A stretch of DNA of 64,000 nucleotides from Tricholoma matsutake (Eukaryota; Basidiomycota; Agaricomycetes; Agaricales; Tricholomataceae). Positions 32,578 to 43,848 of the stretch are shown in pieces. The stretch covers positions 6,634,001 to 6,698,000 of the forward strand of contig AP026540.1 in NCBI GenBank assembly GCA_026075535.2. The letters are read 5' to 3'. The notes below the pieces were generated by a model, which saw nothing but the letters and a program-made list of their open reading frames with translations, made no database searches and had not been told where the DNA came from. The translations under genes were made by a program, and so were the position numbers. The stretch's first letter is position 1; each line of letters begins with the position of its first letter.

Positions 32578-34606
32578 TTAATCCATGTACGGAGGTGGCC
32601 GTGCAACAGTTTCCTGATCATTATGATTTTCTGGGACAAGATATGGTGGTGGTGCTGATGGCTGAGACGGTGTTGATGACGAAGAGGTGATCATCGTGGA
32701 ATGCTCGATAGAGACGTAAGAAGAATGGCCAGGAGGAGACGGGGATGTCCGTCGTGTAATATCGGGAGATCTAAAAGCTGAATCGATTAAGGGAGGAGGA
32801 TCAGAAGGATCATCCATAGCAGGGGGAGGGGGCGGTCGCTCCCCTGACTCAGATTGGCTATGGTGTTCGAGCCTTAAACCGAGCGCTTCCATTGTATGTC
32901 CTGGCCTCTGAATGTCGGCCAAGGATGTCAGATCTGTGTCTCTAGTTGCCATTTCCAAAGTTGGAGGTGGTGTTGGTGACTGCTGCATATCTTCAGAATG
33001 GCCATCGAATTGATGAGAAGGCGGGAAACCAAACTCCATTCCTTCCCCCGGAATGGACACAGATGCATCTGAATTTGCCAATACATTTGTGTCCGCATCA
33101 CCAGGGATGATGAATTCCGACTCTGACTCTAAGAATGTAGGGAGCCCAGTTGACGTAGATGCTTCAGCTTCAGAGGAAAAAAATGGAGGAGGCGCATCTC
33201 GGTCTTCGAACGGAGGGGGGGCACCGTTGGGCAACATGCTTGGACCGGCTTGCCCTTCAGAGTAGTGAGGGACCGCATGATCGAGTTCATCATGCCTGAC
33301 CGTTTTTGCAGGAGGCCGGTCATGCTTTTTGTGATAGGCTTCGTCTGTCGCCTGCGATACCTCTGGAAGTGGAGCGGAGGGAGCAAGGATCGTGAGAGGG
33401 ATAGAGATGTTGGATATACGCTCCCTGTGAGTAAACGTGTCCACAAAAGATATGCTGATGTTAAGCCAAAAAGACACGCTATGAAGGACTGTCGTCTGTG
33501 TGATCAAGGCACATTCTGCATCACTGCCCAGATGTGCATATTCTCCATCCGGCTGAGCGGGTGAAAAATTTGTGGGCGAACTTGAGGGCAAAGGCTGATG
33601 CAACACGAAGCGTAATTGAACAGGACGAGATGAATGAAAGCGACACGACGCTCCAGAGCGCGCTATAACCGCTTTGTAAGAAGAGCTTGAGAACACAGCG
33701 GAAGTTGGCGATGTGTTATGTGACGACGAAGGTTGCAACTGTTCTTCCAGCGCTTCTGATGCAAAGGGATCACCGTTGGTTAATACTCGGTCATTCGAAA
33801 GGCTTCCGTCTTTGTTCCGATTGGAAATTGGATCAACTGGTCGAAACTCTGCTAAGTCTTCGTCACCAATTTGATACTTAACCCTAATAAGTCGCACAAG
33901 CTCTGTCCTGACATTGCGAAGCCTCAAACCTTGATCCACAACTAGTTCTCGTGGAGGAGGGGGAATTGTAACATATACCACAATGGATTCACCAGCCTTG
34001 AATGTTGTTCGAGGAACCTCGACTTGCACACGAGTTGGCTCATCTAGATTGTGTGTTTCAGGGTGGACTAAGAGTGTAAGTGTATGGGAAGAGTAACGTC
34101 GTGTATACACAGTGAGGGTCCTCGAAAGAAGAGGCAAAAGAGAATCCAATGGATGCAGCGTTGCGGTCAGGTAGTGCGACAATGAAGAATGCGGGGTTTG
34201 TAGCGATTGCGGAGTATCGGTGGTCAAAGGAAGCGAAAAAAGAAATGAAGATGGAAGTGGGATGAACGTCGAATGAGGCTGAGAGAATAGCACAACTTCA
34301 GAGGAGCCGAGTTCGATCTCCAATTGATTCGCGGTCTCCACAGTTCGCAAAGACATGGTCCTTAAGTTTAGTGAGAGCATCAACATAATTTTCTTTCATT
34401 TGAAATGATGTGACCGACAACTTAGACCATTGCCCAAGGTCAACGCCTTTTATCTGCAACTCCCCTTCAATAGCAGCACGTTCACCTTCAGCGCCTAAGA
34501 AGCCTTTCTGAAAGTTGATGGCATCTGCGGCAGGAATAATGAGAATTTGAGGACCTCCTTCGTGCTCTTGCTGGGAATAGATTGGAGGAGGAAGTGAATC
34601 CGCCAT
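32578..34606 (-). CDS. Arrestin-like trafficking adaptor with PY motifs
   Basis: Probable arrestin-related adaptor recruiting a Rsp5/Nedd4-type ubiquitin ligase to membrane cargo. After MADSLPPPIYSQQ the first exon encodes INFQKGFLGAEGERAAIEGE, an arrestin-N-like strand pattern. One intron (acceptor CTTAAG, near 34360-34435) leads to EVVLFSQPHSTFIPLPSSFL, then FKAGESIVVYVTIPPPPREL, VRTELVRLIRVKYQIG and an arrestin-C-like region (LRFVLHQPLP, VSFWLNISISFVDTF). The last 250 residues are disordered with PPPY twice near the C-terminus (APPPYLVP, RPPPYMD), plus APPPF repeats. PPxY is the ligand of Rsp5 WW domains. Arrestin similarity is moderate; the PY motifs are unambiguous. It lies 73 nt downstream of SWI1 on the same strand. 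Confidence 0.72.
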
Positions 34607-34679
34607 GGTGGCCAGAAGCGAGTCTTATCAGATCATTTGTTACATAAGCATACATATTAAAGTAATGTAAAGGCAGCGC

Positions 34680-37649
34680 TCAGCACTCAACCCTGGCAAG
34701 GCTCTCCAATTCCGTAAACATAACCTCATCCCCATACACTTCCGGAGTCATCAGCATGTCCCATGCGATATCTCTATGTCCCCCTAGTAGGCCTGTGCCC
34801 TTTTCAGCTCCATTGTCCCCAATTTCTCCATATCCCATGCCAAACGACATCGTCGGCGTCATCGATTTCGATGTGTCGAACGAGTCTTCCGCATCATCTA
34901 ATACCTTCATGGCTTCAATAGCTCGCCGAATGCATACCATGAACCATGTCCGTCCACCAGGGTCAAGGAACTTCTGTACCATCCTTAGCATGACCGCCTT
35001 GAAAGACAAAGCGCGGTCTGCTTTGACTTTCTGCTTCACTTCGGGTGGTGCGAGAAAAGCTAGCGAATATATTGCCATTATGTTTTTTTCCAAGTAGCTC
35101 AGCCATAGTTCCCGAGTCATCAGCTGAAAATCGGCATCGACGACGGGAAGCCGATGGACTAAAGCCTCGAAAAGCCGGGAAATGGAACCGTGAGGGATTG
35201 CCTTGGCGAAGATCTGCCTGTTCGAGTCAGCCTGACTCAATCTAGTGAATACATCCAAAGCTATATCTGCAAGTAATGGTGGCCTGACGTTTCCGTTAGC
35301 ACGTTGTACGCACGCCGCAGGGGAAACGGCTTCCACCGGGTCGACAAGATACGACGAAATCAGTTGGAAAGCTCGGCTTGCCATCCTAAGGGCAGTGTGT
35401 GAAGAATCACTGGCAAAATGTATGTTCCCAGCGATATTGGTGAAGGTATATAGGGTGTCTTTACGGACGACCACCAAATCATTGAATGATAGTGCCGAGG
35501 AGGCGGGGGAAGGTTGACCAGGGTGGACGTGCACCAAAGTGCACAGGCGTAACAACAAATCAATCAGCCTGTGTTGGCGGGAGATGAACTCTACATTATC
35601 TGGAATGGTGGTCAAGTTGCGGATGATGTTCAGTATGGCAATGATAATGTTGCCTGGCCGTTGGCGCGGTCCTAAATCAGGGTCCTTTACCCCTTGACGA
35701 GGCTGCAATGCAGAAAATGGATGAACCTCTGCGCCATGAATCAGGTTGATCAGCGCTCGGTTTGTTGTCAAATGTGCATCTCCATCTAGAACATAGTGTT
35801 CCGCAGCATCTTCAACATCCCCGAATGCTAGTTCCTCAAGAAGATCAAGCGTTTCATCCAGTAGGTCAGAAGACTGGAAGACTGGAAATCCTGAACCGGG
35901 CGTTTGTCCCCGCATCGTCGACAACAATGTGAATGTTGTCAGCGCATACGACAACTCGGTCGACAGCCTTGAGCGAATGGACATAGTGAGTGCCTCTATG
36001 TCAACAATGCCCCAGTCATGGAGGTCCCGTAGAGGACGACGTTGGGATATATTCATCACCTCGGATTCGAGAGGGTTTAGATCGCGACCGCCGTACGTTT
36101 CAACTTCGCGACCTAAAGGAACATATTCAATTCTACGGCGGGATGGCTGTTGTCGAGGCCGAGGTGGTGCTGGTGATGCTGTGAGCGCCTGAGTTGCATT
36201 AGCGGTGTTAGTCGTCACAGCAGCAGAACTCCGTTCCGCGGTGGTCGAAACACTCGACTGGACCGATAATGTCAGTGAAATCCTTCTATATAGAGTACGT
36301 AAGTGGTACACATACAGCAACTTCGGGAGGCTCTGACCCTGGAACGCAGAATAAGCGAAAGTCTTTTATAATGGAAAAACGACACGGACCAGTTTTCTGT
36401 CTTGCTCTTTTGGTATCTTCTAAATCGAAATCCATCTTCCGCTTAATTCCTTGCATTTCTTGGTCAAGCACATTGCCGTCCCCAAATCCATTAGCTTGCG
36501 GCGCGTCTAATAGCGTGTCGGGGAGAGTAGACAGGCTGTTAGGAGTGCTATGATCGGGCTGACCCAGGTTGGCCGACGAAGGTCGTTGATGTGGGGTTTG
36601 CGGTGTGTACGCGTGGGTAAATTGAGCAGCGCCGTTCATCGAAAGAGGGCCCGGCGGTCCTCGCTGCAACTGGGCTGATTGGGACCCACTACCCGTCACT
36701 TGCATTGGCCTGCCTTGAACGGATGGTGGATGCTGACTTTGCGCGCCTCCCTGCCTCGAGATTTGAGCCTTTTTTTGCTGATCCTGCATGTTCCGTTTGT
36801 ACATTTCTTCGAAAGGATGCAACATTGCCATGTAATATTGCCCAAGGGTTTGTGCAACGGAGGGCTGTGAGGATAACTCCCCAGGAAGGCTGAATTGAGC
36901 CAGAATTGCAGACCATCCGTTGTTGGACGTGACCTAGAGGGTGCATGAATATACCGCTAGAATAAGAAGGATGGTTGACATACTACAGAACCTCCGCCAT
37001 TCTGAAAGACCAAGCCCCAAAGCTTGAAGAGGTCAATATCCTTTCCGGCTAGACGGAAAGATCCCACTTCTGAAGATAGTTCGATTGTCTTCCACATAGA
37101 AGTACCGTGATCGTAGTTCGGGACAGGTACACCGGTGAGAGCAGGCGGTAAAGGAGTGCCGCGTTTGGCCATGACATTAGCAAGACCCTGTAAGAAGCCT
37201 TGCTGACGCTGTTTGAGAGAATTTGAGGGGTGTTGTGGGTTGCGAGCAGCGGCGCTTGGCTGTGACATAGATGGGTCGAGAAAAGAAGCGGAATTTGGGG
37301 TTGGTGGCAAGCCAGGGTTGTTCTGCATTTGAAACGTGGTATGTGAGACAGAAGAACCGGGCAAAAGATCATGGTTTGTAGCTGGATAATTGGGAGGGTT
37401 AATTCCTCCGAGGAATGGTGCCGAATTTGTTCCGCCAGATAAATTGAGTTGAGGTGCTGGTCGACTATTGGCTATTCTTGCCTGACTGGCAGCGTTGAGC
37501 GCCGCAATTTGCTTGGCCGCCTGGGTCGGATCGAGATTGTTTAGATACGGGGAGGGATCAAAGCCGGAGCCAGACATGAATGAAGGTAATCCTGGCGGTT
37601 GTTGTGACCTAAGTTGAGGTGCGTTCTGTGGACTAACCATACAGGCCAT
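34680..37649 (-). CDS. SWI1: SWI/SNF chromatin-remodelling subunit SWI1 (ARID domain)
   Basis: DNA-binding subunit of the SWI/SNF remodeller. The N-terminal third is Pro/Gln/Asn-rich. The ARID domain at about 36860-37220 reads QQGFLQGLANVMAKRGTPLP, GKDIDLFKLWGLVFQNGGG and, across an intron ending near 36934, VTSNNGWSAILAQFSLPG. After a second intron near 36260-36318 (PPEVA to SSVSTT) comes the conserved SWI1 C-terminal region: RRRIEYVPLGREVETYGGRD, WGIVDIEALTMSIRSRLSTE and LLRLCTLVHVHPGQPSP, an ARM-like helical array, ending RVEC. The start at MACMVSPQNAPQ is the first in-frame ATG after an upstream TGA; an additional upstream exon cannot be excluded. About 330 nt separate it from the divergent DUF1764 gene. 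Confidence 0.85.
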
Positions 37650-37980
37650 ATATCAAACAGTGCACTGTAAGAGAAAATCTAACTCACATCATCGTTTGTA
37701 AATTGGGTACCAGCGCTAGCGCTGACGGCGACTCTGAGGTCGACGTACAGGTATGCTACGATCAAGTACGTGAGCGTCAAGAGCTTTGGCTAAATCAGGA
37801 TCGATGCTCCCAGAACAGATTTCAGCGCGAATCCTGCAACAGAACTCTTCTTTTCATTAAACTCAGGCTGACTTTGCTAGTTCGAATTTCGGCAGGCCTT
37901 TTAACGCTGTCTAGCGCTATATTGCATTTTGCCGTGACCTTGTCGGTTCGACTGTGACACAGCTGTTAGATTTGCCGTCC

Positions 37981-38574
37981 ATGTCAGAAATCGACAACAT
38001 CTTCGCTTCCAAAGGGGTCTCTAAAGCAATTAAGCCCACAAGCTCGACATCTAATCTAGAACAGAAGAAAACAGCTAACAAAAAACGCGGACGCGTTGTG
38101 GTGTCAACCACTTCGACTCAATCCGACTCCCGTCTAGTTCCTGAAATCGTCATCGATTCTTCTGTACCTCTTACCCGCGCAAAACGCCCGAGAATCGTCA
38201 AAGCTACCAAGGATGCAGCGCTGAAAAATACAAAATCAGCCGAGAAGAAAGCGGACCATGAGATGGAGGGCAAATTTCAGGACTCCAGAGGATCAGAGTC
38301 ACGTCAGTCGTCCGTCGTCTTATTCTGCAGCATCTCACCCCAATATGCTGAACATTCATTAGGTCGTAAAACGGAGGAAGGCTGGGCGATCTACAAAGAA
38401 GACGAATTGGGTATACATGACAAGGGAGGTGGTGCGTAGGCCACCCTTATTCTCTTTCTGCTTCTCATCTCCTCGCGTGCTCAGACACACCGCTCTGCCC
38501 ATTTGATTGCGACTGCTGTACGATCTCCTTTTGTGTGAGCTGACTTGTGGCTGATATGGTACTCAGGTTTCTGA
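37981..38574 (+). CDS. DUF1764 family small basic protein
   Basis: Conserved eukaryotic protein of unknown function. The basic, disordered N-terminus (QKKTANKKRGRVVV, LTRAKRPRIVKATK) leads to the family's C-terminal signature RRKTEEGWAIYKEDELGI, then GGDTPLCPFDCDCCF at the very end. That signature is assembled from four exons: introns start at about 38311, 38434 and 38513. The last exon contributes only the final Cys-Phe and the stop (38567-38574). Reading through the last intron would replace CF with a longer, non-family tail, which supports the splice. The nuclear-type basic motifs suggest nuclear location. Confidence 0.85.
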
Positions 38575-39760
38575 GATTCCTTCATTCTCTATGGCACGTA
38601 TCCATTTACAGTGAACGCAAGAGATGCCTGGACCATTGATTCGACTCCTTCAATACCTCTGTAACAGGATTAGGTGCAGTCATCCCGTGACCAACAGCCC
38701 TCGTCGAATTTATAAAACCTTTCTCGATCAGTTGTTCTGGAAGAAGTTGAACTTCATATTCGAACTTTTCTGTGCGATGATAACCGACGTCCAGTCCAAT
38801 ACACTTCACTTGTGATGTGCGTTCTCGAGCCCAGTAATTGCAGATCTGTCGAATAAGATGGCTTAGATGGCTTCGATAGCTTTCGAATTATCTAATAGTA
38901 GCGGTCAAAGGGCGGATTATGTCCACAATTTTTGGGACACGGATAACCGCGATTATTGAAGGCGATTATTTGATGTGCTTACATCACGCGATGATTGTGT
39001 TCCATACCCGGTGTTGCAAAGTCAATGTTGCAAAATGGCCTCGTAAAGCAACAACTCCAGCCACAGCCTCAAGGCTTCTGGATCAGATGTATTTATGGAT
39101 AATGGAGAGACTTGCCTTTTTGTTTTGTTGAGTAGCACGCTGTGATAAAATTTGCAACACTAGGTGAATTCGTTGTCTGCCGTTTTTCTTGACATCAACA
39201 CAGTATAAAAAGATAAGGACAACAAAGACTTGAAGCTGACATTGTAGGCTACCTTGGATCCTCTTACATCAAGGAATTTGAAGGAGCCATTGTGGAGATA
39301 CAAAAAAATTGCAACACCCGGCCCATGATAGTAATCGTCGATAATCGTCACGGTCAAAGTGACTCGGATTATTGACCAATAATCGCGCAATAATCGTCTA
39401 CATTGACCGCTACTAATCGCTGATGGTGATCAGGTGTCGTTGGTGCAGTGGGATAAATCTCTGATTCTGCTGGTAAGAGGAAGTATCGACTTCCTACGAT
39501 ATAATTATCTTTGTGTGCTCGAAAGGTTTCGAATTCCTGGCATGATTTTCTGCTTCAACCGGAATAGAAATCTGCTCAATTGCTCTTGAACTGCTCATTA
39601 CTACGTACATACCTCCGATGCTTATGGGTGTCACGACAATTTGCGACAAATGCCATATTATGCAGGTAACAAAAAAGATGTCATGCTCTATGTATCATGG
39701 ACAGCGGTATGCCTCGAGGAAGACAGTACATTGCAACCGTGCAAAAGATGCTAGATACAT
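38575..39760. other. Gene-free interval holding a MITE-like element
   Basis: No coding sequence was recognised in either strand between the DUF1764 gene and cyclin H. The central 520 bp are a terminal-inverted-repeat element (separate entry). The flanks show nothing specific beyond likely UTR sequence. Confidence 0.6.
38896..39415. mobile_element. MITE-like non-autonomous DNA transposon with TA target duplication
   Basis: The left end TAGTAGCGGTCAA (38896-38908) is an exact inverted copy of the right end TTGACCGCTACTA (39403-39415). If TA is the target duplication, the inverted repeats are GTAGCGGTCAA. The similarity continues imperfectly inward for about 130 nt: both arms hold copies of GCGATTATT/AATAATCG and, further in, CCGGGTGTTGCAA or CCGGTGTTGCAA. 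Such subterminal repeats resemble transposase-binding sites. There is no open reading frame long enough for a transposase. TA duplications are typical of Tc1/mariner elements, so a mariner-related MITE is the simplest reading. No other copy was seen in the window. Confidence 0.65.
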
Positions 39761-40987
39761 TCAGTCGTCGTCGTCGTTGTCGTAACCAGGTCGGCTAGTT
39801 CCCAGTTCATTTCCAAATAGGTCTTCTTGTATTGTCTGAGAAACTTCAACGGCCTTCCTGTTCCGTTTCTCCTCAGCCTTCTTTGCTTCTTCAGCCTGCT
39901 TTGCGACATAGGCTGAACTGCCAACAACCTTTTCTGGGTTTTTGCACAGCTTAAGCCGTCTGTCGACTTCACGGACAGCTTCAAGATCTGGAGGATGGCC
40001 TGCAGAAGTAATCAAGGATTTGATTCCGTCGATGACCACCGGGAGTGTGTCAGCCGACAGAAGCGAAGAGGAAGACACAAGTGTTAATTTAGATGCTGAC
40101 CACTGCAAGGCCAGTTCAGGCACGACCAGAGAAATCGCCGCGAGGGCAATCTGGGACGGCGTATAGATGAGTTCCGCGTCTGTTAGGCGAGATGCTCGGA
40201 CGTGACCCAACGCCTTGTCGTATACTTCTCTAGTACTTGGAGAACAGTTCGGTAGACTCTTCAGGGAGCAGATAAGCACTCACGCCTGCGATGCATTTAA
40301 GAGAATAACTAACTTGTAGATCTAGCCAAATTCCCCACAGGGCCCGGTGGGAATGCCAAACAGCAAATTCAAAACCAAGGCTTTGTGCCACGAGAAATTC
40401 GAGATCAAGAACGTCAGAAGGCGTCGTGTTGGGTATGCGAGTAGTGTATGTCTCGAGCGATATTGGGAGATTTGTCGTTTTCGTGGCGAGAAACAAAGCA
40501 GTCAACCTGTAAATATGTCACGGCATCCGTATATGCAAACTCAGGTGAAAATGCGTACATAACATTCTTAGGATGCCAATCCATAACAGTGTTCTTCAAG
40601 TAGAAGCGCTTCAGATAGCTGACCGCTGTTGCCTCGACCTCTTCCGGGAAACGAAAGAGACCGCACAACTGCGTGACCTTAGAGATATAAAGCTTTACGA
40701 GTATGTGTTCCTCATCTGGAGTCAGAAAAGATACAAGAGAAGAACAACCTGGCTGAACACATTGAGCTAGACATCTGGCGGACGTATTACTGGATGGTTA
40801 CCTCCTGAGTTTCGAAGGTGTTGCGGATAGCGGCAACAGCTGCATAATTTAGAGAAGTACGAATGGCTAACAATTGTTCTGGGGAATATCTCCAGTTCCT
40901 GAACTGGGTGCTAGCCTCATAAAGTGGCTTTTTGGTGGGTTTTGGGGTAGACAATGTAGTCGGAATATTCGTTGTCGCAGATGACAT
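39761..40987 (-). CDS. CCL1: Cyclin H homologue (TFIIH/CAK cyclin, Ccl1/Mcs2)
   Basis: Cyclin partner of the CDK7/Kin28 kinase in TFIIH, which phosphorylates the RNA polymerase II tail. The N-terminus has KKPLYEASTQFRNWRYSPEQ, the cyclin H signature. Then come FRFPEEVEATAVSYLKRFYL, WHPKNVM, LTALFLATKTTNLPISLETY, VLDLEFLVAQSLGFEFAVWH and, in the second cyclin fold, YTPSQIALAAISLVVPELAL. The C-terminal helix and acidic end (GYDNDDDD) follow. Introns lie near 40750-40800, 40500-40560 and 40235-40330. The start is MSSATTNIP; an in-frame ATG 30 nt upstream (41017) is possible. Its 5' end lies 79 nt from the divergent J-domain gene. Confidence 0.85.
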
Positions 40988-41066
40988 CCGGGTCGAAGGC
41001 TTGCAGGGATTGCACATTTATTCCCACGGCTGGCGATGGACTGGACTTAGACCTCTGTGAACTACT

Positions 41067-41919
41067 ATGTCGCAATTCCCTGATTATTATCAACTCTTAG
41101 GTATCCCTCAGTCCGCATCACAAGAAGATGTACGACAGGCGTACAAGAAGCAGTCCCTAAGGTCAATTTCTACCTCTGCTCCTTTTCCTCAGACTCCAAT
41201 TTATTTATGTAGTTTCTCCTAGAACTCATCCAGACAGATTGGTGAATGTCAGCCCTGCTGAGAAACGGCGGGCAACTGAAAGATTCCAGGTTTTGTGTCC
41301 TTCGTAACAGCTTGAATCATATACGCTGAAAGCAATGTCGACAGGCAGTGGCTGATGCTTACTACGTTTTATCCGATCCAAAACGCCGGAAGGAGTATGA
41401 CGCTCTATATGCATCACAGTCATTTTCAAATGGGACGAACGATGCCAACTCATCCTCTTTCTTTTCACAATTTACTGGAATGTTTGGCGGCTCAGGAGCT
41501 ACGACGGAACAAGGACGACCAGATGCTGAGGGGGTTTTCGCGGATGTCTTTGAGGAGGTTGGTATAGAAGTATTCTTTGAAGTTACAATAGACACTGATG
41601 ATATCATTCATTATATAGCTACTGCGTCCAGAGGTTGAGCGGCATGCACCTTGGTGGAGTTATGTTGGAGCCGTCTGTGGGGGTGGAGTTGGCTTCATTG
41701 TTGCGAATTTACCCGGCTTGATGCTTGGAGCCTATGCCGGAAATCGCTTGGGAGCTGTAAGAGATGCTAAAGGTAAAAGTGTTGCTGCAGTATTCAGTGA
41801 GCTTGGGGGCACTCAGAAGGCTGAGGTGAGTCTTACTATGACCTATCGCTCTGTATTGTCATATTCTTTGCCAGATATTACGTGCCCTAGCTATGAAGGT
41901 TCTAGGCTCTGCGATGTAG
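41067..41919 (+). CDS. J-domain (DnaJ/Hsp40) protein with a C-terminal hydrophobic segment
   Basis: Hsp70 co-chaperone. The J domain starts at residue 6 (DYYQLLGIPQSASQEDVRQA) and carries the essential HPD in RTHPDRL, then ADAYYVLSDPKRRKEYDALY. A Ser/Gly-rich linker precedes EGVFADVFEELLRPEVERH. The Gly-rich hydrophobic stretch AVCGGGVGFIVANLPGLMLG follows, like a hairpin or single membrane segment. The last exon gives EILRALAMKVLGSAM. Introns: after LR (near 41160), after RFQ (41290-41345), after FEE (41558-41618), after KAE (41826-41877). It lacks the zinc-finger and C-terminal substrate domains of type I or II. Organelle is not determined. Confidence 0.83.
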
Positions 41920-42307
41920 TTACCCTGGATTGACCCTTTCTCCCTTTCGACCCGTCTTCAATGGTATCGAATATTTTATTGCGTGGATTCTAGTGCAACA
42001 TCGAATGCGGTTACCTTACATGTTCTCAGGAGAATCCTCAGAGAATAGTTGACTATTTCTGAAAATCGATCACGTCAAAAAGCAGCAGTCTCTGTGAATC
42101 CTCTGTTCCTTTGGAACACTACAGCGAGAGGTATATATACATTGCAAAGCCTTTCCAGAATGACATAAGATGAACATGCGGGAGGAAGGTGTTTGGCATT
42201 TCAGGTGTAACTGTACAATGGCGGTTTCAGGGAAATTGACCGTACAAAAAAAACAGCGGTCGTGACCTGGAAACAAGATCCCGCAGCATTAGCACTGTTT
42301 GATATCT
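41920..42307. other. Intergenic, no feature seen
   Basis: 388 nt between the convergent J-domain gene and an unrecognised gene on the minus strand. It is probably 3' UTRs. No repeats or RNA gene were noticed. Confidence 0.5.
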
Positions 42308-43478
42308 TCAGTGCCACATCTCTCCGACTTGCGAGTTATCTAAGGCTGGAGGGGCTTGAATGGCCAAAAGTGCCTGGTAGTCGTTTAGGTCTCCGGCACC
42401 ATTCGCCATGGCCAGTGTCAGGGCCGCGATTGCCTTTTCTGAGCGAGATGTCAGACCAGGCCGAGGAGGTTGGTGCGGATTATGTGGTATTGGAGGTGGA
42501 AGAACAAGTGAGACTAGTGATGAGTTTGTGGAATTCGAAAGGGTGTGCGACAGAGCGGGAGTGGATGATGTCGGAAGCGGAGAGGAGAATAATGAGCATG
42601 CAAGGGATGACGGTCTCCCACTCGAGACATGCGATTCATCGTCTGAATGAGATACAAAACTCGGATAAAAGATTGGCGATGAACACCTTTCGCTTCCAGT
42701 GGACGATGACAGGAAATCACCGGGACCTAGAGAGACGGCTCGCTTTTTGTGTCCAGAGCTTCCCGGAAATGTCATCTGCGGAATAAGAATTTGAACTTCG
42801 TCGTCGTCGTCCTCACCATTAGTCACCTGGCGTCGTTGGCTCGTAGTCTTCTGAGGTAGTACTCCAGGAGGCAATTGTTTACGTCCCCTTTCTGGATACT
42901 TTGCGACTTTAAGATAAACATCTGATTTGGATCTCGAGAGTTCATAGTCACGCATGCGCTGTATGAGCCCCTCTCCACTCTCTACCACAGTTCTGTGAAG
43001 TTCCCCAAATGCGTTAGATCGCAGACTTGACAAAGCGGCTAGATCATGACTCTCAGGCTCAGGCGCAGAAAAGCCAAAAGAGAACGAATCAAAAGGTGGA
43101 GTTGTTGAGCTGCGTGGTCTCTGGACATCATGTACCCTTTTCGGGAGTTGAAACTCGGCGGGTGTTGATGCGAATGAGGAAGTAGGTAGCATGGTCGAAC
43201 GAGAGGTGGACTCAAGTAATGGCTGTCGTAGAGATAAGTTGTACAAGGCGACAAGAGACCGACTATCCATAGGGACGCACAGAATGATCTCGCCTACGTT
43301 TTTTTTGTCTCCATGTATCGGCATCCAATGCCTGGACGAAATACGCGTCATGAGCGAAATTAGATGGATAAGGTCTCTTGGTTGGAAGTATGTGATCAGG
43401 AGAGCGTCGCGACCTTGGAGACGAAGTCGAGGCAGACAGAGACCTCGGGCGATGGGCCTGAGTTAGAGGAGATGTCAT
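42308..43478 (-). CDS. Hypothetical protein, basic/Ser-rich
   Basis: Not recognised. The first exon opens MTSPLTQAHRPRSLSASTSS and includes the ordered-looking segment NFAHDAYFVQALDADTWRQK followed by KRRRDHS, a likely nuclear signal. After one intron (about 43200-43290; donor GTGCGT or GTCCCT, exact join unsure) the long exon contains LHRTVVESGEGLIQRMRDYE and SRSKSDVYLKVAKYPERGRK, then an acidic DDDDE run, a Ser/Pro-rich stretch, and a final helical segment EKAIAALTLAMANGAG and DLNDYQALLAIQAPP. The long open frame and its bias suggest a real gene. The pattern fits a fungus-specific nuclear protein, but no function can be given. Confidence 0.6.
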
Positions 43479-43848
43479 GTATAGGCGCAAAGGGAACACA
43501 GTGAGAACGACTCCAAGTCCTCGTAACGTGATCATTGCCGAAACATGGCTGTAATTCTCACACAACAGTACTGCTGTGTCTTCTACGGGACACTGATATA
43601 TTGACTATGGATTTGAAAGGACCAATTTGCTACTGCTTTTCATACCGGGGCATGTCCGATGATCTGTGCTCAGTCGTAAATGTCAAATCTGATAAGGTTG
43701 TCTTGAATGGCATCATGTCTGAGTGATGAGTATCAGACGAGAGTACGGATAGACACAGCAAAACACCAATTTCAACTCGGAATGACAGCATTCCTATATA
43801 AAATGCACAAGACTTCAGCATTGCCTCTCCGAATTACAACCTGAAGCT
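43479..43848. other. Intergenic, no feature seen
   Basis: About 370 nt between the 5' end of the hypothetical gene and the 3' end of the next minus-strand gene. No repeat, RNA gene or motif was found. Confidence 0.45.
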
